DNA of 50,013 nt, taken from assembly GCA_030650395.1 (NCBI GenBank), contig JAUSDY010000014.1:1-50013 (forward strand). The letters run 5' to 3'. Within the stretch, counting starts at the first letter, position 1. Every line of letters starts with the position of its first letter. Source of the DNA: Acidobacteriota bacterium. GTDB lineage: Bacteria > Acidobacteriota > Vicinamibacteria > Vicinamibacterales > UBA2999. Of the stretch, positions 33,376 to 40,690 are shown piece by piece. A model generated the notes under the pieces. The model saw only the letters and a list, made by a program, of their open reading frames with translations. It did not search any database and had not been told where the DNA came from. Position numbers and translations under genes: made by a program.

Positions 33376-33776
33376 GCGATCACGAGTTTCGCGCGGTGCG
33401 AGAGACGGCCACCGAGAGCCGGCTGTGGCTGGCCATGTCTGCCTCGGCGCGGCACTGGTCGGCGGCATGGACCGACGCGACCGCGACGCGTCTTGTGAGG
33501 CGAGTCGCCATGTCGACCGCCGATTGGAGCGTCGCTGATCGCGTGCGTTACGGCGCCGTGGCGGTCGTGTGGGCCGCCCTTGGACACCTCGGTTGTCTCG
33601 CGTTGTTCCCGGCCTACGTCGCGCCGGGACTTCCGAAGGCGCCTATCGTAGCCATTGCGCTCGTAGCGGCGGTGGTCGCCGCGGCGCCGGAACCGTTCGT
33701 AAAGGCTTGGAGCGAATCAAGACTCGGCCGTGTCGGCCGGCGGTTTACCGCGCAGGTTCAGAACAACGACGCGTAA
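33372..33776 (+). CDS. Small membrane protein, 134 aa, unknown function
   Basis: The ATG at 33372 overlaps the upstream TGA (ATGA). After a polar, Ala/Thr/Arg-rich N-terminal 55 residues come two hydrophobic stretches (YGAVAVVWAALGHLGCLALF and IVAIALVAAVVAA) and a basic tail. I do not recognise it. It is the last gene of the plus-strand operon and its 3' end overlaps the convergent gene at 33758 by 19 bp. Confidence 0.6.
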   Translation: MSDHEFRAVRETATESRLWLAMSASARHWSAAWTDATATRLVRRVAMSTADWSVADRVRYGAVAVVWAALGHLGCLALFPAYVAPGLPKAPIVAIALVAAVVAAAPEPFVKAWSESRLGRVGRRFTAQVQNNDA

Positions 33777-35008
33777 CTCAACGTCGCGTCCTGGAGCCAG
33801 ACGACCCATCGCGACACCCACTTGCCAATGGGTACGTTGGTCTGCGACGACGCCAGGCGATCGTTGTTGAGGGTATTCGTATCGAGTAGGACGACCCGGT
33901 TTGGATCGAGATACACACCGGAGGGCGGCGCGGGGCTCTCGAACTCGAAGTCCCGCGACGGCGGCCGCCCATCCCACCGTGTGTCGACCTGCTGCCCATC
34001 GGCGAACTCTACCCGTAGTTCGATCGCATCCCCCGAGTAGTAGCTGCCACGCGGCGCCCGCGACGCGCCGCTGAAGACGCCGTTTCCGAGCCGCGCGGCT
34101 GTCACCTTGGTAACCACACAGGGCGCGCTCGAGCAAGGCGCGATCGAGATGGAGGCGACGGCATAGTCGACGGGGCGGGTGGCATCAAGCGCGGCCTCGA
34201 ACAGCCATGACAAGTCCTGCCCAGCAGCCGTGCCGATCCCCTCGAGCAGTTGGGCGAGGGACATTGAACCTGAGGGCGCGCGCCGCGCCGACTCGAACAG
34301 GGCACCTTGCAGGGCGGGCCATCCGATGTACCGCTCGAGGCTTCCGAACGCGAGCGCCACCCTGATGGCAGCCAGGTCGAGCGATGCGGGAAGCCGGCGC
34401 GCGGAGACGGGCCAGTCGCGCATCGCGCCTCCGCGCAGAAACTCGGGACGTCCCAATCCGGAGGTCCAACGGCTCATCCGCAACAACGGGAATTCCCACG
34501 GCACTGCTCCGCCAAAAAAGCGAACGGCGTCGGCGCTGTGACCAGGGTTGAGAAACGCGAAATCGAATAACCGCTCGACCACGCGGCTCTGCAGGTACCA
34601 CGCGATGCCGTTCACCACTGGCAGCGCTTCGCGATTCTCCGCCGGCCCAGACCACCACAATTGAGCCAGGCCATACGACACCTGTGACTCGATGTCCATC
34701 GTCGATGGGACCGGCCGCCAAGGTATATCGACGATCATGCTCCGCGAGTCGGAAAGCGTCTGACGATCGGCGATGACGATGTGTCGATCGGGGACCGGAC
34801 CGAGCCACTCCGACAAACGCGCGAGGGATTCGTTCGCGGCGTTGTCGATGCGACGCCGATGCTGTTCGTGTTGAGGGCTGAGCCGGATCTCCACGATCGA
34901 TTCGGCCCGCGGGTCCTGAGCTCGAAGGGATGTGGGATCGCCGGCGGAGGCAGCCACGATCGCCACGGCGAACCACAGTGCGCGACCGCCGCGGGCCCTC
35001 CGACGCAT
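33758..35008 (-). CDS. Secreted protein resembling an inactive M1-type peptidase (cassette copy 1)
   Basis: The start ATG at 35008 gives a signal peptide (MRRRARGGRALWFAVAIVA, cleavage probably near SLRAQ) and a 416-residue product. The middle resembles the gluzincin domain of M1 aminopeptidases, but where HExxH(x18)E is expected the protein has SQVSYGLAQLWWSG and then VVNGIAWYLQSRVVERL, with no zinc ligands. Its paralog at 37640-38953 shares the layout LSEWxGxxP, LERYIGWPALQ, GQDLSWLFEAALDATRPVDY, a DTRWDGRxP strand and a C-terminal VWLQDATLSYASL. I infer a non-catalytic periplasmic binding or scaffold protein. It shares an 18-bp divergent promoter with the propeller gene at 35027. Confidence 0.72.
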   Translation of the reverse strand: MRRRARGGRALWFAVAIVAASAGDPTSLRAQDPRAESIVEIRLSPQHEQHRRRIDNAANESLARLSEWLGPVPDRHIVIADRQTLSDSRSMIVDIPWRPVPSTMDIESQVSYGLAQLWWSGPAENREALPVVNGIAWYLQSRVVERLFDFAFLNPGHSADAVRFFGGAVPWEFPLLRMSRWTSGLGRPEFLRGGAMRDWPVSARRLPASLDLAAIRVALAFGSLERYIGWPALQGALFESARRAPSGSMSLAQLLEGIGTAAGQDLSWLFEAALDATRPVDYAVASISIAPCSSAPCVVTKVTAARLGNGVFSGASRAPRGSYYSGDAIELRVEFADGQQVDTRWDGRPPSRDFEFESPAPPSGVYLDPNRVVLLDTNTLNNDRLASSQTNVPIGKWVSRWVVWLQDATLSYASLF

Positions 35009-35028
35009 GCGGTAGTATACCTGCCGGT
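35009..35028. promoter_or_regulatory. Bidirectional promoter element, second copy of the 20-nt repeat
   Basis: GCGGTAGTATACCTGCCGGT fills the gap between two divergent start codons. On the minus strand TATACT (35019-35014) is 5 nt before the ATG at 35008. On the plus strand TATACC (35016-35021) is 5 nt before the GTG at 35027. The two -10 boxes overlap on the same TATA core, so both genes could be transcribed leaderless from one symmetric element. Confidence 0.7.
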
Positions 35029-36691
35029 GTTCCGCTCTCCTTTCGGCGTCACGCGTCGAGCGTTCTTGAAAGCGGCGGCCGGGGGTATGGCGGTGCCTGC
35101 GCTCGCGCGCGCCCAAACGTCCGCGCATCGAGAGACCCTCTACAACGGCATCACGCTCTCTTCGCCGTGGCCTCCCGTGCGCGGGCAGTTGTCGGACACG
35201 CCTCAACGGCCACCCTACCTGGCGTCGCCTCCCGAGGTCATCAACATCGACGTCGGCCGCCAGTTGTTCGTGGATGATTTCCTCGTCGAGGAATCGGCGC
35301 TTCACCGGACGTTTCACCAGGCGACCTATCACCCGGACAACCCGTTGCTCTCTCCGGAGCGCGACTGGGAGCTGCGCGATCCTCACGCCGCGCTGACAGG
35401 CACACCCCCGAGCCCATCGGCAATGGTGTTTAGCGACGGCGTGTTCTTCGATCCGGCTGAACGCGTTTTCAAGATGTGGTACATGTCCGGCTACCAACAG
35501 GACACCGCCCTCGCGCTCTCGGCCGACGGCATCACGTGGGAGCGTCCGAACCTAGACGTCGTTCGCGGCACGAACATCGTTTCCCGGCGACAGCGGGATT
35601 CGAACACGGTCTGGCTGGATCTCGACACGCGCGATGCGAACGCGCGCTACAAGATGGCGGGCTACGACCTGGGGCTCAAGGCGCTCCGCCTGCACGTGTC
35701 GCGTGACGGCGTTCACTGGCGGGAGGTGGGGGTCAGCGGCCCGTGCGGCGACCGCAGCACGTTTTTCTACAACCCGTTCAGGAAGGTCTGGGTCTTCAGT
35801 CTGCGACGGGACGAGAACGGCATGAACCGGTCACGGCGGTATGTCGAGTCCCGCGACTTCGCGTGGACGAGGTGGACCGCGAGCGATCCCGTGTTATGGA
35901 CGGGCGCCGACACCGCCGACCTCGCGCGGCCGGAGATGGCGACGGTTCCGAGGCAGCTCTACAACCTCGACGCCGTGGCGTACGAGAGCGTCCTGCTCGG
36001 CCTGTTCAGCATCTACAGAGGCGAGCGGCCCGACCGCGAAAAACCGATCGATCTGTGCGTGGCCTTCAGCCGCGATGGGTTCCACTGGTCGCGCCTCTCC
36101 CGCGAGCCGTTCATCCCCGTGTCGGAACGCCAGGGCGACTGGAACTGGGCCAACGTGCAATCGGCGGGTGGCGGGTGCGTGCTCGTCGGCGATCGTCTCC
36201 ACTTTTACGTGAGCGGCCGTCAGGGTATTCCCGGCACGGCCCTGCCCGGTATCTGCAGCACGGGCCTTGCCACGCTGAGACGCGACGGCTTTGCATCGAT
36301 GAGCGACACGTGGCCTTCCGGTACCCCGCGCCAGATTGGCAATCGCGCCGGTTTGACGACACGGCCGATCAAATTTTCAGGCCGTTACCTGTTCGTGAAT
36401 GCCGATGTTGATGGAGAGCTGAAGGTGGACGTGATCGATAAGAACGGGCGGGCGATCGAGGCCTTCTCGGCTGACCGGTGCATCCCGGTAACGGGCCACG
36501 CCACCCGCCTTCCCGTGCAGTGGAAGGGTGGCGTGACGTTAGAGGAGCTGTCCGGGCAGGAGGTCCGTTTCCGCTTCAACCTGACGCGCGCGCGGCTGTA
36601 CTCGTTCTGGGTGAGCCCGTCGCCGAGGGGTGAGAGCCGGGGATATGTCGCGGCCGGAGGGCCCGCCTACCGAAGCCACTACGACGGCTGA
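35027..36691 (+). CDS. Secreted five-bladed-propeller, GH32/GH43-like protein (cassette copy 1)
   Basis: GTG 35027 is the only plausible start close to the Tat-like signal peptide VTRRAFLKAAAGGMAVPALA (twin Arg then FLK). The mature part of about 520 residues has repeated propeller blades: NIDVGRQLFVDDFLVEE, AMVFSDGVFFDPAERVFKMW, LALSADGITWERPNLD, TVWLDLDTRDANARYKM, LHVSRDGVHWREVG, VAFSRDGFHWSRL, WNWANVQSAGGGCVLVGD and STGLATLRRDGFASM. A C-terminal beta-sandwich with LYSFWVSPSPRGESRGYV follows. The S/DGxxW blade pattern and acidic residues fit glycoside hydrolase family 32/43 relatives, but I cannot assign the catalytic acids. It may process or bind glycan outside the membrane. Folded export by Tat suggests a bound metal or cofactor. 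Confidence 0.78.
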   Translation: MFRSPFGVTRRAFLKAAAGGMAVPALARAQTSAHRETLYNGITLSSPWPPVRGQLSDTPQRPPYLASPPEVINIDVGRQLFVDDFLVEESALHRTFHQATYHPDNPLLSPERDWELRDPHAALTGTPPSPSAMVFSDGVFFDPAERVFKMWYMSGYQQDTALALSADGITWERPNLDVVRGTNIVSRRQRDSNTVWLDLDTRDANARYKMAGYDLGLKALRLHVSRDGVHWREVGVSGPCGDRSTFFYNPFRKVWVFSLRRDENGMNRSRRYVESRDFAWTRWTASDPVLWTGADTADLARPEMATVPRQLYNLDAVAYESVLLGLFSIYRGERPDREKPIDLCVAFSRDGFHWSRLSREPFIPVSERQGDWNWANVQSAGGGCVLVGDRLHFYVSGRQGIPGTALPGICSTGLATLRRDGFASMSDTWPSGTPRQIGNRAGLTTRPIKFSGRYLFVNADVDGELKVDVIDKNGRAIEAFSADRCIPVTGHATRLPVQWKGGVTLEELSGQEVRFRFNLTRARLYSFWVSPSPRGESRGYVAAGGPAYRSHYDG

Positions 36692-37623
36692 CCGCGAAGG
36701 GACTTGAACAGCAGCAGTTCGGACGCGGCGAACGTCAGACGGATCACGAGCCTTGCCACGATGTAGGCTTGGCCGATCACCACACCCCTCCAGCCGCCAA
36801 CCCGCGAGCCGCCGTAGATCTCCCCGGTCCCGTACAACACCAGAAGACCGACGAACAGCATGCCCGTCATCAGGTACAGGGCCAGGACGGTCCAGAGATG
36901 GCGCCGAATGAAGCCGACACCCGTGGCGAATGCGTCACGGATCGCAAGCGGTCCCGTGACGACCAGACCCACCCGCGTGTAGTCCGCGGCAAGGCTTACC
37001 AGCACCAGCAGAGACCCGAATACGAGATACAAGCCCACGCGAACGAAGAACGCCGTGCGCTCGCTGCCGGTGTTCGAGGCCAGCGCGTCGTAGATGGGAC
37101 CAAACAGCGCGGCGTGAACGGTGAAGTAGAGCGCGAGCTGGACAAGAGCGGCCGTGGCGCTGACAAGCACAAAACGCGGAGCGTGCGCGAAGGCCGCCGA
37201 GAAAAACTCGCGGACTGAAAGGCTTCGGCCGATGTTGAACCGGTGGAGGATGGCGCCCCAGAGCCATGCCCAGATCAGTCCCGTCAGGAGCACGGGGCCG
37301 GCAAGCGCCCGCGGGCGGCGGCTCCCGTCGAGCATCGCGCTCAGGTTGTCGAGAGGGGCGGCGAAGCCAATCACGGTTGGCGTAAATGTCGCGGCCAGGC
37401 CGCCCGCGTGCGCGCGGAACTCGGCCCACCAATCCGCGTCGATTTCGCCAGAGCCGAGCGCGATCGGCGGCTGGTTGGCAAGCCCGTCCTGCAGCCTCGC
37501 GCCCAGAACAACGCCGAACGGGATTGCCGCGGCCAGCGTCACGGCCACGACCGCCGCCACCAGAATCGGCGCGCGCAGCACCGCCCCAAGGCCGCCGCCG
37601 AGCGATCGAACCGCGCGCATCAT
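36679..37623 (-). CDS. Integral membrane protein, unknown function (314 aa)
   Basis: Six to eight hydrophobic stretches are seen, starting GAVLRAPILVAAVVAVTLAA, with a loop carrying ADWWAEFRAHAGGLAATF and a C-terminal amphipathic region AYIVARLVIRLTFAASELLL. It resembles uncharacterised membrane proteins of the DUF4013/YihY-like style but not closely. It is 16 bp downstream of the M1-like gene at 37640, so it is probably co-transcribed with copy 2 of the cassette. A purine-rich GAGAGGAACGAG stands before the ATG. The 3' end overlaps the convergent propeller gene by 13 bp. Confidence 0.72.
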   Translation of the reverse strand: MMRAVRSLGGGLGAVLRAPILVAAVVAVTLAAAIPFGVVLGARLQDGLANQPPIALGSGEIDADWWAEFRAHAGGLAATFTPTVIGFAAPLDNLSAMLDGSRRPRALAGPVLLTGLIWAWLWGAILHRFNIGRSLSVREFFSAAFAHAPRFVLVSATAALVQLALYFTVHAALFGPIYDALASNTGSERTAFFVRVGLYLVFGSLLVLVSLAADYTRVGLVVTGPLAIRDAFATGVGFIRRHLWTVLALYLMTGMLFVGLLVLYGTGEIYGGSRVGGWRGVVIGQAYIVARLVIRLTFAASELLLFKSLRGQPS

Positions 37624-37639
37624 TCGCGACTCGTTCCTC

Positions 37640-38953
37640 TCATACCAGGGCGGAATAGGTCAACACGAGATCCTGAAGCCACATGAGCCAACTGAGGGTC
37701 TCACGGACGCCGTTCACGTGAACGCCGCGGCGCAGGGTGCGCCTGTTGTTGGACGTGTCGGCGTCGAGCAGGAGCATCGCGTCCGGATCCACGCTGGCCA
37801 GGATTGCGGGAGATGCACTGAGGTAATCCAGATCGACAGCAGGGTCGCGGCCGTCCCACCACTCGCGCACGTCCGTGCCGTCTTCGAACCGGATCGACAC
37901 CTCCAGCGATCGCGCCCGCGACGCCTCACGCGGCTCGACCGTGCCTGCGAACACGGCGTCTCCGAATCGCCTGAGCTTCACCTCGGTCCGGTATCGGGAC
38001 CCCTCCGGCACGCTGCTGAAATGCTCGATACCGTAGTCAAAGCGGGCGGGAAACCGAAACGCCTCGGCGAAGAACCACGACAGGTCGCGCCCTCTCTGCT
38101 CGCTCAGCACCGTCGCGAGACCGCCGGGCGTGCCCGTTCCTGCTCGAAACCGTTCGCGATATGCCTCGAGGCCCTGTTGCATCGCCGGCCAGCCGATGTA
38201 GCGCTCCAGCGAAACGAGCGCCGTGGCCGTCCGCTCCGCTTCGTTGCCGTCGCGTCCGACCCACCGCCGCCAAGGCGCATCGACTGGACGCTGCAGTTCA
38301 TCGAAGCGCCGAAGGCTCGGTCGGGCGTCGGGAGCCGCCGGCGACAAGGGCAGCGAGCGGATCGCAAACGGCATGAAGCCGCCGAAATAGCGGGCCGACC
38401 AGTAGTGGCGGCCCTTGAGCTCCGCATCGATGGCGCGCGCGCCCGAATATTGGACCAGGCCTTCTTCAAACCAACCGCGGGCGGGATCAGCAGGGATCAC
38501 GCCGAACCAGTACTGACGTGCGATCGCGCCGATCAGCGTTCGCTCGACCGACGCGTCCCGTTCGAGGGACATCCACCGGGTACTGGTCACGACTGTGCCA
38601 GGGTACGACGCACCGACCCACGGCGAATGCCAGGGCGCGTCGATGACGGTGAGTTGCGCAAAAGGAAAGGCGCCGTACCATTCGCTGAGCCGCCTGAGCG
38701 CGGCGCGCGTGCTATCGACGAGGCGTTGAGCCTGATCTTCGGGACCGGGCTTGAGCAGGAAGCGGAGTTCGACGGGCGGAATGGCCGGAATGACTTCGCG
38801 CTTGTAGAACTCCTGCCGCAGGGTCAACCCCATCGCGAGGGCCGCCACTGCTGAAGGGACGACCTCTGGGGCTTGCCGCGCGGCCACGGCCACGGATGCC
38901 AGCGCCACCACGATCATCCGCACCAGCGCGCGCTGGACTCGTCTGCTCCACAC
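37640..38953 (-). CDS. Secreted protein resembling an inactive M1-type peptidase (cassette copy 2)
   Basis: The 437-residue product is paralogous to the gene at 33758-35008. GTG 38953 gives a signal peptide (basic RRVQRALVR, hydrophobic MIVVALASVAVAA) and lies 6 nt after TATACA. This copy is closer to M1 peptidases: LSEWYGAFPFAQLTVIDAPW, then IGAIARQYWFGVIPADPARG and WFEEGLVQYSGARAI. M1 enzymes have HExxHQWFG and a W(L/F)NEGxA Glu; here the second Glu is kept but both zinc His are gone (AIARQYWFG). This copy therefore shows how the family lost catalysis. The C-terminal region ends MWLQDLVLTYSALV, matching copy 1. Confidence 0.78.
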   Translation of the reverse strand: MWSRRVQRALVRMIVVALASVAVAARQAPEVVPSAVAALAMGLTLRQEFYKREVIPAIPPVELRFLLKPGPEDQAQRLVDSTRAALRRLSEWYGAFPFAQLTVIDAPWHSPWVGASYPGTVVTSTRWMSLERDASVERTLIGAIARQYWFGVIPADPARGWFEEGLVQYSGARAIDAELKGRHYWSARYFGGFMPFAIRSLPLSPAAPDARPSLRRFDELQRPVDAPWRRWVGRDGNEAERTATALVSLERYIGWPAMQQGLEAYRERFRAGTGTPGGLATVLSEQRGRDLSWFFAEAFRFPARFDYGIEHFSSVPEGSRYRTEVKLRRFGDAVFAGTVEPREASRARSLEVSIRFEDGTDVREWWDGRDPAVDLDYLSASPAILASVDPDAMLLLDADTSNNRRTLRRGVHVNGVRETLSWLMWLQDLVLTYSALV

Positions 38954-38959
38954 CGCGCG

Positions 38960-38965
38960 TGTATA
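38960..38965 (-). promoter_or_regulatory. -10 box TATACA, 6 nt before the M1-like GTG start
   Basis: The minus strand reads TATACA-CGCGCG-GTG. The position mirrors that of TATACT at cassette copy 1 (5 nt). TACTAT three bases upstream is an alternative hexamer with 9-nt spacing. Confidence 0.55.
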
Positions 38966-39010
38966 GTACAACAGCGGGCGGGCCGCCCCGCCCCCTATCC
39001 CTGCCACCTC

Positions 39011-40690
39011 TTGATAACCAGACGAACGTTCATTCGCGGCGCCATGTCGGGCGCCATCTTGTGGCCGCCCGGCTCGTGGGAGTTCGCGCGCGCCGCGTTT
39101 GCGCCCGAGGTCCTGTACAACGGCATCACGCTGGGCTCGCCTTGGCCGCCGCGGCTCAAGTATCCCGACGAGCATCCAATCCTGCCGGCGTACCTGGCCG
39201 ATCCGCCGGCCGTGATTCCGATCGACGTGGGGCGCCAGCTGTTCGTGGACGACTTCCTGATCGAAGACACGACGCTCGCCCGCACGTTTCATCGCGCGGT
39301 CTACCACCCCGCAAATCCGATTCTCCGGCCGGAGAAGCCCTGGGAGCTCCGTGACGAGGTCGCGGAGCGAACGAAGAACCCGACCAATCCCGCGGCCATG
39401 GTGTTCAGCGATGGTGTGTTCTTCGATCCCCGCGAGCGTGTGTTCAAGATGTGGTACATGGCCGGTTACGGCATGTTCACGTGCCTGGCCACATCGTCCG
39501 ATGGTGTGTTCTGGCGGCGTCCCGAGTTCGACGTCGTTCCCGGCACCAACATCGTGAGCCAGGCCGTGCGCGACTCAAGCACCGTGTGGCTTGACCTCCA
39601 CGAGCCCGATCCGAAACGCCGGTACAAGATGTCGGTGTGGTACGACCACGCCCTCGTGCTCTCGGTGTCGCCAGACGGCATTCATTGGACGGAGATCGGC
39701 ACCACGGGCCGCACCGGGGATCGCTCCACGTTCTTCCACAACCCGTTTCGCAACGTCTGGGTCTACAGCCTTCGCGCCAACCAGTTCGAGTCGTCTATCA
39801 GCGGGCGGTACCGGAAATACTGGGAGTCTGCTGAATTCAGCGCCTCGCCGACCTGGAGGCCGCAGGATCCGGCCGCGTGGATCAAGGCGGACTCGCGCGA
39901 TTTCGCCAGGCCCGATGTCGCCACGCGTCCTGAGCTTTATAACCTTGATTGCGTGGCGTACGAGAGCGTGATGCTCGGCCTGTTCTCGGTCTGGCGCGGG
40001 GAAACCGGCGCCCGCGAAAAGGTGAACGAGATCACCCTTGGCTTCAGCCGTGACGGCTTTCACTGGCATCGACCGGATCGCGCCTCGTTCATTCCCGTGT
40101 CTGAAGAGTCGGGCAGCTGGAATTGGGCGAACGTCCAGTCAGCGGGTGGGTGTTGCCTGGTCGTCGGCGACGCGCTGTATTTCTACGTGAGCGGCCGCCA
40201 GGGACGTCCCGGGACCGAAGCGCCCGGGGTCTGCAGCACCGGCCTCGCCACACTGAGACGCGACGGCTTCGCATCCATGGACTGGCGGCCGGATCAGGCG
40301 CGCGTGATCAAGCAAGGCAAGACAGCGTCGTCGACCGGCATGCTCACGACGCGGCCCATTCGCTTTTCGGGACAGCACCTGTTCGTCAACGCCGATCTTG
40401 GCGGTGGCGATCTGCGCGTCGAGGTGCTCGACCGTTCCGGACGCACGCTTGTTCCATTCACTCGCGATGCATGCGCGCCCGTGACCGGCAATGGCACCCG
40501 CCTTCCGGTGTCGTGGGCGAAAGGATCGATCGGCGACCTCGCGGGGCAGGAGGTGCGCCTGCGTTTCTCGCTCACCCACGGCCGCGTGTACGCGTTCTGG
40601 GTCAGTCCGTCAGCCGCGGGAGAAAGCCGCGGATACCCGGCCGGCGGCGGTCCTGAGTTCCAGGGGCCTGTGGACGGCGGGACGCGCTGA
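39011..40690 (+). CDS. Secreted five-bladed-propeller, GH32/GH43-like protein (cassette copy 2)
   Basis: TTG 39011 is taken as start because it directly precedes a Tat-like ITRRTFIRGAMSGAILW; the frame upstream is antisense to the M1-like gene. The 559-residue product is colinear with the copy at 35027: PIDVGRQLFVDDFLIEDTTL, AMVFSDGVFFDPRERVFKMW, WLDLHEPDPKRRYKM, TFFHNPFRNVWVYSLRA, LGFSRDGFHWHRPD, WNWANVQSAGGCCLVVGD, STGLATLRRDGFASM and YAFWVSPSAAGESRGYP. One difference is an extra segment around AERTKNPTNPAAM. It is probably a glycan-active or glycan-binding exoprotein. Its TGA overlaps the ATG of the next glycosyltransferase (TGATG), which ties the propeller to a membrane glycosyltransferase. 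Confidence 0.76.
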   Translation: MITRRTFIRGAMSGAILWPPGSWEFARAAFAPEVLYNGITLGSPWPPRLKYPDEHPILPAYLADPPAVIPIDVGRQLFVDDFLIEDTTLARTFHRAVYHPANPILRPEKPWELRDEVAERTKNPTNPAAMVFSDGVFFDPRERVFKMWYMAGYGMFTCLATSSDGVFWRRPEFDVVPGTNIVSQAVRDSSTVWLDLHEPDPKRRYKMSVWYDHALVLSVSPDGIHWTEIGTTGRTGDRSTFFHNPFRNVWVYSLRANQFESSISGRYRKYWESAEFSASPTWRPQDPAAWIKADSRDFARPDVATRPELYNLDCVAYESVMLGLFSVWRGETGAREKVNEITLGFSRDGFHWHRPDRASFIPVSEESGSWNWANVQSAGGCCLVVGDALYFYVSGRQGRPGTEAPGVCSTGLATLRRDGFASMDWRPDQARVIKQGKTASSTGMLTTRPIRFSGQHLFVNADLGGGDLRVEVLDRSGRTLVPFTRDACAPVTGNGTRLPVSWAKGSIGDLAGQEVRLRFSLTHGRVYAFWVSPSAAGESRGYPAGGGPEFQGPVDGGTR

